Notes: generated by a model from the sequence alone, not told the origin. A DNA stretch of 62,282 nt from Syntrophorhabdales bacterium (GCA_035541455.1 DATKNH010000082.1:1-62282), one strand, 5' to 3'. Shown: positions 26,268 to 34,870, counted from the first letter of the stretch. Program-made: numbers and translations.

Positions 26268-26340
26268 GCGCAAAGCGCGGTCGTCCCAGTCCGCTGCCGC
26301 GGACGGTCGTCCAAGTTCGCTCATGAGCGAACGGACGTCC
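26268..26340. repeat. Three tandem hairpin units between actB and actC
   Basis: The 164-bp gap holds three consecutive palindromes: GCGC-AAA-GCGC (26268-26278), GTCCGC-TGCC-GCGGAC (26289-26304) and GTTCGCTCATGAGCGAAC (26315-26332). Each is followed by GGTCGTCC or GGACGTCC (26279, 26305, 26333), giving a 26-28-bp period. A short GGTAC-AGC-GTACC stem and a seven-T run at 26232-26258 precede them and may act as a partial terminator. Confidence 0.6.
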
Positions 26341-26382
26341 ATCGGCTTTCACTGGTCCCTGGACCCCGTATTTAGGTGATTC

Positions 26383-27726
26383 ATGGCTGGCGTTGATCCG
26401 GATACGAATGTGCGATTTGACCAGGTGAATGACGAGATCCTGCGGACTCTCGGTCCGCCTCCTCGCAGCTTCTGGGTGATCATCGGGTTCCTATTAATCG
26501 GTGTTATGCTCTGGCCTATCCCGTGGGGCTACCAGATTGCGACAGGGATGGGCTCGGCCGGTTACCGTCCATCTGTCATGTGGATCCTTTACATCGTCAA
26601 CTTTGTGTACTGGATCGCAATCGGCCACTCCGGGACATTTATCTCAGCGATCCTCTACCTCTTCCGCGCCCGTTTCCGCACCCCGATTTCGCGCGCTACT
26701 GAAGCCATGACGATCTTCTCGGTCTTCATTGCCGCCATGTTTCCCTTTGTTCATCTGGGCCGCGTTTGGATTTTCTACTGGATCCTGCCCTATCCGAACC
26801 ACCGCACGATCTGGCCTGATTTTCAATCACCTCTGATTTTTGATCTCCTCGCGGTCTCCACCTATTTCACCGTCAGTCTCGTCTTCTGGTATTCGGGACT
26901 TGTGCCGGACATCGCCGCTATACGTGACCGCGTGCGCGGCTTAAAACGAAAAATCTACGGCTATTTTTCCCTGGGGTGGTCAGGTACCGACCGTCAGTGG
27001 CATCACTACAGTACGTCCATCCTGCTCATGGCAGGTCTGGCCACGCCGCTGGTCATTTCCGTCCACAGCGTTGTCTCCTGGGATTTTGCGCTTGCTATTA
27101 TCCCCGGATATCACAGCACCATTTTCCCGCCCTACTTTGTGGCAGGCGCTATCCACCAGGGTATCGCGATGGTACTGGTGCTGCTCGTGCCGCTTCGAAA
27201 AATCTTTCGCGTGAAAAATATTATCACTGACCGTACGCTCGACCTGTTGGCACAGACCGATCTGCTTTTCGCTCTGGTCATCAGCTACACGTATTTAACT
27301 GAGCACTTCATGGCTGAGTACTCGGGCAACATCTTTGAGCGCCAGCAGTTTATGTTCCGCATGGTCGGCTGGTACTCTCCCGAGTACTGGATTATGACGA
27401 TCCTGAACGCAATCGTGCCGCTCGTCTTCTTCATCAGGCGCTGCCGCTACAGCCCCTTCTGGCTCATGACTGTGGGCGTCGCGGTACTGATAGGCATGTA
27501 CCTGGAGCGCTTCATCATTATCATCGGCTCAATGTCTCAGGACTTTCTGCCTTACCAATGGGGCTTTTATTGGCCCGGCTGGCTGGAGAGCTGTATCACA
27601 TTCGGCTCCTTCTGTCTTTTCTTTCTGTTGTTTGCACTCTTTGCGAAATTTCTGCCATCGATCTCCATCGCCGAGGTGAAAGAGGCGCTCAAACCCATGC
27701 GCGGAAAAAAGGAACCAACGCTATGA
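26383..27726 (+). CDS. actC: Alternative complex III membrane subunit ActC (NrfD/PsrC family)
   Basis: A 447-residue integral membrane protein with about ten transmembrane helices. Its sequence (HSGTFISAILYLFRARFRTP, then VVSWDFALAIIPGYHSTIFP, then YLEHFMAEYS-type segments) is typical of the NrfD-like quinol-binding subunit of alternative complex III. It should oxidise menaquinol or ubiquinol and hand electrons to ActB. AGGTGA precedes ATG 26383. It overlaps actD by 4 bp (ATGA), a sign of translational coupling. Confidence 0.9.
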   Translation: MAGVDPDTNVRFDQVNDEILRTLGPPPRSFWVIIGFLLIGVMLWPIPWGYQIATGMGSAGYRPSVMWILYIVNFVYWIAIGHSGTFISAILYLFRARFRTPISRATEAMTIFSVFIAAMFPFVHLGRVWIFYWILPYPNHRTIWPDFQSPLIFDLLAVSTYFTVSLVFWYSGLVPDIAAIRDRVRGLKRKIYGYFSLGWSGTDRQWHHYSTSILLMAGLATPLVISVHSVVSWDFALAIIPGYHSTIFPPYFVAGAIHQGIAMVLVLLVPLRKIFRVKNIITDRTLDLLAQTDLLFALVISYTYLTEHFMAEYSGNIFERQQFMFRMVGWYSPEYWIMTILNAIVPLVFFIRRCRYSPFWLMTVGVAVLIGMYLERFIIIIGSMSQDFLPYQWGFYWPGWLESCITFGSFCLFFLLFALFAKFLPSISIAEVKEALKPMRGKKEPTL

Positions 27727-28319
27727 CAGCCGAGGAGTATGGAGTGAGAGGCGAATCACCTGACCAGCGCAGATTACTGGCGATTTACAGCTACGTGGAC
27801 GATGTTGTGGGCGTCATCAAGACGTTGCGCCGGAAAAAGATCCGTATCGATGGGGTTTTCTCTCCAACCCGTTCCCGCGAGATGCAGGACGCCCTTGGCA
27901 AAGGTTGGAGCAACGTCGCATTCTTCACGTTGCTGGGCGGCCTTACCGGCGGTGTTGGTCTTATCTCGCTCGCTGTGTATGCCCACCTCAGTTTTCATCT
28001 GATCACGTGGGGCAAGCCGATCATTCCACCGGTACCCTGGGTAATTGTCTGTTTTGAAGGAACCATCTTATTTTCCGTCCTCTTCAGTTTTGTCGCGTGG
28101 GTCTTCCTGGGAAGACTCCCTGCGCCACACCTGCCGGCCGGCTACGATGAGATATTCTCGGGACACAAATTCGGCATTATGGTGCCTTACTCGGATGGAG
28201 AGCGGCAGGAGATTTATCGGATACTCGCTGATGGACAGGCTGACGAAATCCGTGACGTGAGCGCATCGGATCCACGCAAAGCAGTACTTGTAGCGGAGAA
28301 CTCGCGTGCAGGCTCGTAA
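27723..28319 (+). CDS. actD: Alternative complex III subunit ActD (DUF3341)
   Basis: A 198-residue protein with a cytosolic N-terminus and two central transmembrane helices (about 60-85 and 100-125). The opening block AIYSYVDDVVGVIKTLRRKKIRIDGVFSPTR split over its motif is the DUF3341 signature, and PAGYDEIFSGHKFGIMV follows the helices. ActD is a structural subunit of alternative complex III contacting ActC. The ATG at 27723 overlaps the actC stop. Confidence 0.88.
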   Translation: MTAEEYGVRGESPDQRRLLAIYSYVDDVVGVIKTLRRKKIRIDGVFSPTRSREMQDALGKGWSNVAFFTLLGGLTGGVGLISLAVYAHLSFHLITWGKPIIPPVPWVIVCFEGTILFSVLFSFVAWVFLGRLPAPHLPAGYDEIFSGHKFGIMVPYSDGERQEIYRILADGQADEIRDVSASDPRKAVLVAENSRAGS

Positions 28320-29526
28320 TCCCGACCAGCAGCTTGAATTCGCGAAAATACCAGCCGTGTGGCTCGCGATTTCTGCCCTTGCTGTTGTTGTGGGCGTGAT
28401 CACCTTTGTCGTCGCTCTCTCTGGCAATGCAGCACAGAGGGCATGGCAGGTATACCTGGTGAATTACCTGTTCTGGGTCAGCCTCTCGCTCGGCTCGGTT
28501 TTGTTTGTCGCTGTTCTGAACCTCTCAAAAGCGATGTGGGCCCGGCCATTCAAACGACTCGCGGAGTCTCTCGGCGCTTTTCTCCCTGTTGCTTTTGTGC
28601 TCTTCTGGGTAGTGTACGCCGGTCGCTCCCGCATTTTTTACTGGGTTTTAAACCCGCACCCGAAAAGACTTGTGTGGCTCAGCACCCCCTTTGTTTTTTC
28701 GAGGGACGGCTTTGCTTTGCTTGCCATGATCTTGCTCGCACTCGCGCTCATGTACTACTCTGTACGTTCTGACCGGCAGTGGTTGAAAGATCCATCAGAT
28801 GGCGCAAAATGGCAGGGCAGCTGGCGCGCGCAAATAATCCTTTCGCCGATATACGCTATCGTGTACTGCTATGGCCTGAGCCTCATCGGTTTTGATCTCA
28901 TCATGTCGCTCGATCCTGACTGGTACAGCACGCTCTTCGGCGCCTACTTCTTTACTGCAAGCTTTTATATCGCGCTTGCGGCTATTGCTCTTTTGCTCTA
29001 TCTCTCGCTCGCGCGATTCGGAATCGGGCGATTCATCCGTGAACGGCAGCTCCACGACATGGGCAAAATGATGCTCGGCTTCTGCCTTTTCACCGGCTAC
29101 CTTTTCTATGCGCAATTTCTAACGATCTGGTACGGAAACTTGCCTGACGAGGTGAAGTTCGTCATCATGCGCGTTAAGCTGGGACCCTACAACACACTGG
29201 CGTGGATCATTCTTGGGGCGATCTTTTTGCTTCCTTTTTTTACGCTGCTCTCTCGCAGAATAAAGGTGCACCCCGTACCAATGGCCGTGCTGAGCATCAT
29301 CATTCTGATCGGTATGTGGTTGGAGCGCTTTATCCTGGTTGTTCCCTCGACGTGGAAAACTGCCTCGGTGCCGCTGGGCTTTGTGGAAGTGCTGGTTACG
29401 ATAGGCTTTGCGGGCCTGGTAGCGCTGTGTCTGGCCCTGTACCTGAGGATGGTGCCTCTTTTTCCCGTCTCAGATCCTCTCTTTGCCAGATTCAAGGAAG
29501 AAGGGGAAACAGAACTGGAGCCTTAA
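28306..29526 (+). CDS. actF: Alternative complex III membrane subunit ActF
   Basis: A 406-residue polytopic membrane protein, about ten helices, homologous in layout to ActC. Segments such as YLVNYLFWVSLSLGSVLFV, VYAGRSRIFYW and GFDLIMSLDPDWYSTLFGAY are typical of ActF. It starts at GTG 28306 (GGAG eight bases upstream) and overlaps the end of actD by 14 bp. In known complexes ActC and ActF are paired membrane subunits. Confidence 0.88.
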   Translation: MQARNPDQQLEFAKIPAVWLAISALAVVVGVITFVVALSGNAAQRAWQVYLVNYLFWVSLSLGSVLFVAVLNLSKAMWARPFKRLAESLGAFLPVAFVLFWVVYAGRSRIFYWVLNPHPKRLVWLSTPFVFSRDGFALLAMILLALALMYYSVRSDRQWLKDPSDGAKWQGSWRAQIILSPIYAIVYCYGLSLIGFDLIMSLDPDWYSTLFGAYFFTASFYIALAAIALLLYLSLARFGIGRFIRERQLHDMGKMMLGFCLFTGYLFYAQFLTIWYGNLPDEVKFVIMRVKLGPYNTLAWIILGAIFLLPFFTLLSRRIKVHPVPMAVLSIIILIGMWLERFILVVPSTWKTASVPLGFVEVLVTIGFAGLVALCLALYLRMVPLFPVSDPLFARFKEEGETELEP

Positions 29527-29547
29527 CGATATGGCAGGTGTCGAAAA

Positions 29548-30087
29548 GTGAAGAGCGGGCGTGTCTGGATAGCGGCTGGAGGGCTTGCGTTCGCGTTCAT
29601 GCTTTTCTTCGGCTATATTTATCCCAAACAAATGATCGGGCCCGTTCAGCCAATTTACTTCAGCCATCGCATACATGCGGGGGTGAAGCAGATCAACTGC
29701 AGGTTCTGCCATCCCAATGTCGAGCGTTCGCAAGACGCGGGGCTTCCATCGGTCCAGAAGTGTTTCTATTGCCATGAATACATCATTCCTGATCATCCGC
29801 AAATCCGGGTTGAAAAGCAGCACCTGAGGACAAACACCCCTGTTCCGTGGAAACGAATTTTTTACACGCCAGATTTTGTTTTTTTCAGGCATCAGCCGCA
29901 TGTACTCTGGCAGAAGCTTGATTGCAGCAACTGTCACGGACACGTGGAGACGCAGGACCGGCTTCAACCGGTCGAGTTCCAGATGGGCTTTTGCATAACA
30001 TGCCACAGGAAGATGACTGATCCGGCTCGGTTGAAAGAGGGGCCGCTTCTGGCGCGCCTGGATTGCTGGCTGGCATGCCACAGATGA
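29548..30087 (+). CDS. actA: Pentaheme c-type cytochrome, ActA-like
   Basis: A 179-residue protein anchored by one N-terminal helix (WIAAGGLAFAFMLFFGYIY). Five haem-c attachment motifs are visible: CRFCH, CFYCH, CSNCH, CITCH and a C-terminal CWLACH with one extra residue (CxxxCH). Known ActA proteins are pentahaem cytochromes that take electrons from ActB. Usually actA comes first in the operon; here it follows actF. It begins at GTG 29548; an ATG at 29531 hits a stop after six codons. If the unusual last motif is not loaded, four haems would be carried. Confidence 0.83.
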   Translation: MKSGRVWIAAGGLAFAFMLFFGYIYPKQMIGPVQPIYFSHRIHAGVKQINCRFCHPNVERSQDAGLPSVQKCFYCHEYIIPDHPQIRVEKQHLRTNTPVPWKRIFYTPDFVFFRHQPHVLWQKLDCSNCHGHVETQDRLQPVEFQMGFCITCHRKMTDPARLKEGPLLARLDCWLACHR

Positions 30088-30160
30088 TACTGGGGAATCG
30101 AAGTGAGCAGTAAGCAGTGAGCAGACAGACAGCTCTCAGGGAAAGCGAGTAGATTAAGGC

Positions 30161-31762
30161 ATGGACAGGATTGACGTAACAGCAGACGAAGCTCTCGGTG
30201 GCAATTCGGATCCAAGTGGCCGCCCCAGCCTTCGGCCGGGTGCCCCAGTCGGCAGCGATCTGCTTTCGCCGGGCACCCGTGGTCCGGACTCTTTCCAGCG
30301 GGCACAAACAGCCCAACCACGGGTGGCAGGAGGAGAACGACGCAGCGACGGCGCAGCATCCTGTGAGGGCAACGAAAGTATACGCTTGGAGGCGGATTGC
30401 CACGAGGTGGTGAAGGGGTTCTTTTTGTCATCCGCGATCTGGTTCGTCATCTTCGCGAGCGGCGGGTTTATACTGGCCTCGTGGATGATCGCTCCCGAGC
30501 TCTTCCTCTACAAGAACATTTCGTGGCTCGTATTCAGTCGCGTGCGGCCTGTCCATACGAATGGCATGATATTCGGCTTTGTCGGCTCGGCACTTTTGGG
30601 AGCCATGTACTACTATATCCCGCACCTCACGAGAACGCCTCTCCGCAGCAAGGCCCTTGCGAGGCTGTGCCTCTGGTTATGGAATGCGGCTGTTGTTGCA
30701 GGAAGCATTACGCTGCTTGCCGGCTACAGTCAAAGCAGGGAATATGCAGAATACATCTGGCCGATCGACATCGGCGTGCTTATCGTATTTGCGCTCACGT
30801 TTTTCAACATGTTGATGACAGTCAGGGCGCGCAACGAAAAGATACTCTATGTTTCCATCTGGTACGCGCTCGCATCTCTCATTTTCATCTTCTGGATCTA
30901 TTTCTTCGGCAATGCAGTCTGGAATCCGAGTACCGGTGCAATCAAGGGGGGCGTACCCGATGGGATTCTAGCCTGGTTTTACGGCCATGGCGTGGTGGGC
31001 CTTTTCCTGACACCGCTTGCCGTGGGGCTAGCCTATTACGTGATACCGATCGCAACCCGGGGCCCTTTGTTCAGCCACACACTCTCGCTGGTTGGATTCT
31101 GGTCGCTCCTGATCTTCTATCCGCACATCGGGGGCCATCACCTGCTGCAGACCCCTATCCCTACATGGCTCAAAGTTGTTGCGGTGACAGGCTCCATCGG
31201 CATGCTCATACCGGTGCTCGTTGCGCTTTCAAACCTGTATCTGACATGCAGGGGCAGGTTTGAGGCTATCCACGCAGACATAGGCGCTAAATGGGTTTTT
31301 GCCGGTCTTGTCTGGTATCTGATTGTCTGCCTGCAGGGTCCGTTTCAGGCTCTTCCTATTGTACAGCGCATTACCCATCTCACAAACTGGGTAATCGGCC
31401 ACTCTCACATCGCAGTGCTCGGCTTTGCAGGATTTATCGGAGTCGGGGGCATCTACTTCCTGATACCTCGCGTCACCGGACGCCCCTTGTACAGCAGGAA
31501 GCTCGCAGACATCCAGTACTGGTTCCTTCTGGTAGGCCTCGCCGGTTTCTTCTTCGTTCTCACCATGGCAGGCCTCATCCAGGGCAATGCGTGGCTTAAC
31601 GGCGAGACCGTGTACCGAGTGTTGCCCGAGCTTCATCCCTACTTTATATTCCGTCTGCTCTTCGCGATGTTGATCCTCATCGGAGCCTTTGTCGGTCTGT
31701 ACAACATTTGGATGAGCCTCTATCGCACAACGCAAAAAGAAGACGAGGAGCCGCCACTATGA
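30161..31762 (+). CDS. ccoN: cbb3-like (C-family) cytochrome c oxidase subunit I
   Basis: A haem-copper oxidase core of about 12 helices. Visible ligands: low-spin haem His in RPVHTNGMIFGF, Cu-B His in WFYGHGVVGLFLT, the His pair in GGHHLLQTPIP, and haem histidines in IGHSHIAVLGF. The Tyr in FYPHIGGHH lies 44 residues after the Cu-B His, the position of the C-family active-site Tyr, which argues for an O2 reductase rather than an NO reductase. The helix VI signature GHGVV departs from the usual GHNAV. Residues about 13-81 come from an inserted repeat (copy B). A GTG at 30407 would bypass it (451 residues). It overlaps the next gene by 4 bp. Confidence 0.88.
   Translation: MDRIDVTADEALGGNSDPSGRPSLRPGAPVGSDLLSPGTRGPDSFQRAQTAQPRVAGGERRSDGAASCEGNESIRLEADCHEVVKGFFLSSAIWFVIFASGGFILASWMIAPELFLYKNISWLVFSRVRPVHTNGMIFGFVGSALLGAMYYYIPHLTRTPLRSKALARLCLWLWNAAVVAGSITLLAGYSQSREYAEYIWPIDIGVLIVFALTFFNMLMTVRARNEKILYVSIWYALASLIFIFWIYFFGNAVWNPSTGAIKGGVPDGILAWFYGHGVVGLFLTPLAVGLAYYVIPIATRGPLFSHTLSLVGFWSLLIFYPHIGGHHLLQTPIPTWLKVVAVTGSIGMLIPVLVALSNLYLTCRGRFEAIHADIGAKWVFAGLVWYLIVCLQGPFQALPIVQRITHLTNWVIGHSHIAVLGFAGFIGVGGIYFLIPRVTGRPLYSRKLADIQYWFLLVGLAGFFFVLTMAGLIQGNAWLNGETVYRVLPELHPYFIFRLLFAMLILIGAFVGLYNIWMSLYRTTQKEDEEPPL
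30198..30403. repeat. Dispersed hairpin repeat, copy B, inside the 5' part of ccoN
   Basis: A 206-bp element bounded by inverted arms: GTGGCAATTCGGATCCAAG at 30198-30216 and its complement with 3 mismatches at 30385-30403. Inside are CGGGTGCCC/GGGCACCCG and an overlapping, competing CACCCGTGGT/ACCACGGGTG pair. The words CCCAGCCTTCG and CGGCAGCGA are shared with copy C at the same relative positions. GACGCAGC (30339) and AACGAAAGTATACG (30371) match copy D. The reading frame of ccoN stays open through it. Confidence 0.68.
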
Positions 31763-32706
31763 GAATGAACCTGGGTCTCCTCGTCATCGGCGGGCTGGTT
31801 GTCTTTGCGGCCGTCCTCGGTATCGGCGTCATTCTCCCATGGATCACTGCTGTAGATCAGCCCTCGCAGATCTTCCGCGCGAGAACTCCGCTTGAGGAGC
31901 AGGGCCGTCTCATTTACATCAGCAACGGGTGCACGTTTTGCCACACGCAATTCGTGCGTTCCATTGATTGGGATCATGGTGCGCAGCGGATTGCACGCGC
32001 CGGTGACTACATACAGGACCAGCCGCACCTCCTCGGTACAGAGCGTACAGGACCCGATCTGTCGCAGGAAGGCGGCGAGCGGCCTGATGATTGGCACCTC
32101 GCACATTTCATTAATCCTCGTTTTACGCGGCCTGAATCACTGATGCCTTCATTTGAATTTCTCGGCATGGAGAAGATTAAAGCATTGATAGCATACAAGC
32201 AGTCACTCGGGTCGGAGCTTGCGGATCTGCGCATCACACGCCAACGATACTGGAAAAAGCTGGCCGTGGCAGCATACGAATCAGGCCCTGATAAGAACGT
32301 CGACTGGCTTCACGCGCAGGTTCCTGAAGGCTGGCGAAAGCTCGCCAATCCCTATCCGACATCGCAGGCATCTCTTACCCGCGGGAAGCGAATTTACGAG
32401 AGCTTCTGCATTGGATGCCACGGCCCCATAGGTGACGGCATGGGACCGGCCGCGAGATACCTGTATCCGCCACCACTCAATTTTACTATTCTGAACAGCA
32501 GAGGGGTTACCGGCGGGATCCTCTATTATCAGATCATGAACGGAATAACAGGCACCGGGATGATGTATTTCAAGAAGGATCTCGAATCCGAAAAGATTTG
32601 GGATGTGGGCAATTACGTTGCGGTGACGTTCATCGGCGAATCGGATGCAGGGAAATCGCCCGGCATACCCGCAGCATACGAAGTGCAACAGGGAGTCAAG
32701 CCATGA
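31759..32706 (+). CDS. ccoO: CcoO-like diheme cytochrome c subunit (CcoO/CcoP-type fusion)
   Basis: A 315-residue cytochrome with an N-terminal membrane anchor (LGLLVIGGLVVFAAVLGIGVILPW). The first haem motif CTFCHTQFVRS, then ERTGPDLSQEGGERPDDWHLAHFINPRF and a Met ligand in SLMPSFEFL, follow CcoO closely. A second cytochrome c domain carries CIGCHGPIGDGMG and resembles those of CcoP. The chain thus merges CcoO with a CcoP-like domain, and no separate diheme ccoP follows. It feeds electrons from the ActA/ActE cytochromes to CcoN. The ATG at 31759 overlaps the ccoN stop. Confidence 0.87.
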   Translation: MRMNLGLLVIGGLVVFAAVLGIGVILPWITAVDQPSQIFRARTPLEEQGRLIYISNGCTFCHTQFVRSIDWDHGAQRIARAGDYIQDQPHLLGTERTGPDLSQEGGERPDDWHLAHFINPRFTRPESLMPSFEFLGMEKIKALIAYKQSLGSELADLRITRQRYWKKLAVAAYESGPDKNVDWLHAQVPEGWRKLANPYPTSQASLTRGKRIYESFCIGCHGPIGDGMGPAARYLYPPPLNFTILNSRGVTGGILYYQIMNGITGTGMMYFKKDLESEKIWDVGNYVAVTFIGESDAGKSPGIPAAYEVQQGVKP

Positions 32707-32957
32707 TCTATTACTTCTCGTGGCTACTGCTCATGTTGGTCGGCCTCGTTGCGAGCGTCCTTTTATTTCTGTGGGCTTTGCAGTCAGGACAGTTCTCAGA
32801 GCAGGCGCGGGCGCGCTATCTGCCTCTCGTAGGCGAGGCACGGCCAACAAAGAGCGAACGAAAAAGTGCCGGGGAGCGATATGCCCTGACAGCACTGTTT
32901 GCCGGTGCCCTGTGCGCCTTCGTGGTAACGTTCCTTGTGGCGCTGATGAATAGATAG
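32703..32957 (+). CDS. ccoS: CcoS-like cbb3 oxidase assembly protein
   Basis: An 84-residue membrane protein. The first helix followed by LFLWALQSGQFSEQA matches the WAxxSGQF(D/E) signature of CcoS/FixS, which is needed for haem/copper insertion in cbb3 oxidases. Unlike usual CcoS, a second helix is present at the C-terminus (FAGALCAFVVTFLVALM). The ATG overlaps the preceding stop (ATGA). Confidence 0.7.
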   Translation: MIYYFSWLLLMLVGLVASVLLFLWALQSGQFSEQARARYLPLVGEARPTKSERKSAGERYALTALFAGALCAFVVTFLVALMNR

Positions 32958-32967
32958 GAGTAAAGCC

Positions 32968-33234
32968 ATGCGCTTTTTCTTTCTCCATGATTATCAGGAT
33001 TGGCTGCTATCCGTATTCCTCGGCATCGTGCTTGCGATACTTGTGTACCTCGCTTTTCGGAGCTACGGCTACGCCAGCAGGCGCGCTGGCGAGAAGGCCG
33101 AGGAAGTTTATCCCGATGGAATAATCGGCAAAAACTTTCCGACGACGCCCTTTATTCTCTTTCTCTATATTGGTTTTGTGGTGTGGGCAATCATCTATGT
33201 TATCTACATCGGAATAAAAGGCGGGCCTATATAA
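32968..33234 (+). CDS. Small two-helix membrane protein of the oxidase cluster
   Basis: An 88-residue protein with helices at about 12-32 and 60-82. Between them lies AEEVYPDGIIGKNFPTTPF. Layout and position suggest an accessory subunit taking the place of CcoQ or the CcoP N-terminal helix. Not confidently assigned to a family. AGGAG lies upstream of ATG 32968. Confidence 0.65.
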   Translation: MRFFFLHDYQDWLLSVFLGIVLAILVYLAFRSYGYASRRAGEKAEEVYPDGIIGKNFPTTPFILFLYIGFVVWAIIYVIYIGIKGGPI

Positions 33235-33250
33235 GAACGTGGAGTTTCTT

Positions 33251-33646
33251 ATGGAGAAGAAAGAAGAGCAGAAAGAACACGGCACGGCCACAGGCGACGA
33301 ACGCGAATTCAAACAGCTTATTGTTCGGGGCTGGTTGATCATCTGCGGTATGTCAGTGGCTTTTGCTCTTTACGGCGTTTTTGCTTTTTTCGCCATAGGG
33401 GATAAAGGTCCTCCGGGCTGGGACTTCGGCGGCGTTCAGGACATACCCGGCGGATCAGAATACTCCACGCATCCATTTCGGGATACAGCGGCGAAACCCG
33501 AGCCGCAGCATGTGAACCAGAGGCCTTCGGAGGCTGTCGTCGATCTTATTGGACCACCTCCTACAGCAGGAAAGCTGTTTGAGGGAGCAGAGCATGAAGG
33601 CCCCGGGGAAGGAGTCATGCGCGGTGAATACGGGCCTGGAACGTGA
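33251..33646 (+). CDS. Single-span membrane protein with Pro/Gly-rich periplasmic tail
   Basis: A 131-residue protein with an acidic/basic N-terminus (MEKKEEQKEHG), one helix (LIICGMSVAFALYGVFAFFAIG) and a hydrophilic tail rich in Pro, Gly and Glu (WDFGGVQDIPGGSEYSTHPF). No haem or metal motif. Unknown; its place between oxidase genes and actE suggests a small subunit or assembly factor. I chose ATG 33251 because GTGGAG precedes it by seven bases; a GTG at 33239 is in frame. Confidence 0.6.
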   Translation: MEKKEEQKEHGTATGDEREFKQLIVRGWLIICGMSVAFALYGVFAFFAIGDKGPPGWDFGGVQDIPGGSEYSTHPFRDTAAKPEPQHVNQRPSEAVVDLIGPPPTAGKLFEGAEHEGPGEGVMRGEYGPGT

Positions 33647-33667
33647 GTTAACAAATCAGGTGTATAT

Positions 33668-34162
33668 ATGGTTCGATTGCTGATAGTAATTCTTTTAACG
33701 ACAACGCTCGTTACCTTCGTCTCCTGCGACTATGCCCGCATGAGCGATCAGGAATCGGTCCGAACATGGGAAGACAAGATGCCGGATATGCCTAAGAACA
33801 CCATACCGGTGGCGGGTGGCTACGAGGTCCTCGCGCATACGGCAGATCCTTCAACTCTGAAGAATCAGGTACCGGCGACGCAACAAACGATCGAACGCGG
33901 AAGATTGGCATACAGCTATTTCTGTATTCAGTGTCACGGCGTGGAACTGAACGGCTTTGGGACCGTCGGGCAGAGCTTCTCTCCATTGCCCGCCGATCTC
34001 ACGTCGAGCGACGTCCTGGAACAATCAGATGGGGAACTGTACTACAAGATCAGGATAGGTTACAATCGGCATCCCTCACTCTTCGACACCATTTCGGAAA
34101 CAGATACGTGGTCAGTCGTGAACTACATGCGTGCTTTTAAGAGAGGAGCATCCAAACAATAA
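33668..34162 (+). CDS. actE: Monohaem cytochrome c lipoprotein, ActE-like
   Basis: A 164-residue lipoprotein (lipobox VTFVSC near residue 19-20) with a cytochrome c domain carrying CIQCHGVELNG. ActE in alternative complex III is a monohaem lipoprotein of similar size. Here it sits after the oxidase genes rather than beside actD/actF, so the act cluster appears split around the oxidase. It would pass electrons from ActA to the oxidase cytochrome. Its stop overlaps the next ATG by 1 bp. Confidence 0.8.
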   Translation: MVRLLIVILLTTTLVTFVSCDYARMSDQESVRTWEDKMPDMPKNTIPVAGGYEVLAHTADPSTLKNQVPATQQTIERGRLAYSYFCIQCHGVELNGFGTVGQSFSPLPADLTSSDVLEQSDGELYYKIRIGYNRHPSLFDTISETDTWSVVNYMRAFKRGASKQ

Positions 34163-34851
34163 TGGTCGATACAATCAATGTACTGGGACCCCTGATCGTC
34201 GGTTTTCTCGGCAGTTTCCATTGCCTGGGGATGTGCGGGCCGCTGGTGCTGGCCTATTCAGTCAATTTCTCAGCATCGGCTCGCGAATCAAACGAATGGA
34301 AAAGTGGCATCACGCACCATCTCGCTTTCCATTGCGGAAGACTGCTGAGCTATGGATTCCTCGGCGCTCTCGCAGCGGGCATGGTTTACGGCGCCGGGCT
34401 TGTTCCTTTCTTTGGCAGCTTCAGAAATATCGTCAGTGTGACCGCTGGAGCTCTCATGCTGCTTTTGGGTCTTGCCGTTATGCGTCTTGTTCCGCTTCGC
34501 CTGTCTGCCCCGGCTCCTTCCAGCCGCGGTACCGGCGCTTTAGTGCATCGCCTTATATCGTCCGCACGGCCCGCCTCAAAATGGCTCCTCGGGATGGGAG
34601 CCGGCTTCATGCCCTGCATGCTGCCGTGGGCCATGCTTATCAAAGCTGCATCCACCGGCGATATGCTGAAAGGCTTTTTCATTATGGTACTCTTTGGATT
34701 GGGAACGGTTCCGGCCCTTCTGCTTATAGGTGTATCAGCATCGATGCTCTCTGTGCGCACCAGACTTTTCGGTGAACATCTGGCCGGTCTTTCAATAGTG
34801 GCCATGGGCGCTATCCTGCTTTGGAAAGGGGCGAAACATTTTATCAGCTAG
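34162..34851 (+). CDS. UreH_2/TauE-SafE-like membrane protein, probable copper/oxidase assembly
   Basis: A 229-residue protein with about six helices. The N-terminal motif GSFHCLGMCGPLVLAY is the hallmark of the UreH_2-type membrane proteins commonly found beside ccoGHIS genes and labelled sulfite exporter TauE/SafE. A later GFMPCMLPWAML holds another cysteine. The His/Cys/Met arrangement in helices suggests metal transfer, probably copper for the oxidase, which is inference from context. It starts at 34162, overlapping actE. Confidence 0.78.
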   Translation: MVDTINVLGPLIVGFLGSFHCLGMCGPLVLAYSVNFSASARESNEWKSGITHHLAFHCGRLLSYGFLGALAAGMVYGAGLVPFFGSFRNIVSVTAGALMLLLGLAVMRLVPLRLSAPAPSSRGTGALVHRLISSARPASKWLLGMGAGFMPCMLPWAMLIKAASTGDMLKGFFIMVLFGLGTVPALLLIGVSASMLSVRTRLFGEHLAGLSIVAMGAILLWKGAKHFIS

Positions 34852-34870
34852 CACTCAAGTAATCGCTCAA

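Noticed and set aside
30161-31762. NO reductase (NorB) instead of cbb3 subunit I
   Set aside because: The C-family active-site Tyr is at the right distance (44 residues) from the Cu-B His, and CcoO- and CcoS-like genes follow directly; NorB would lack these.
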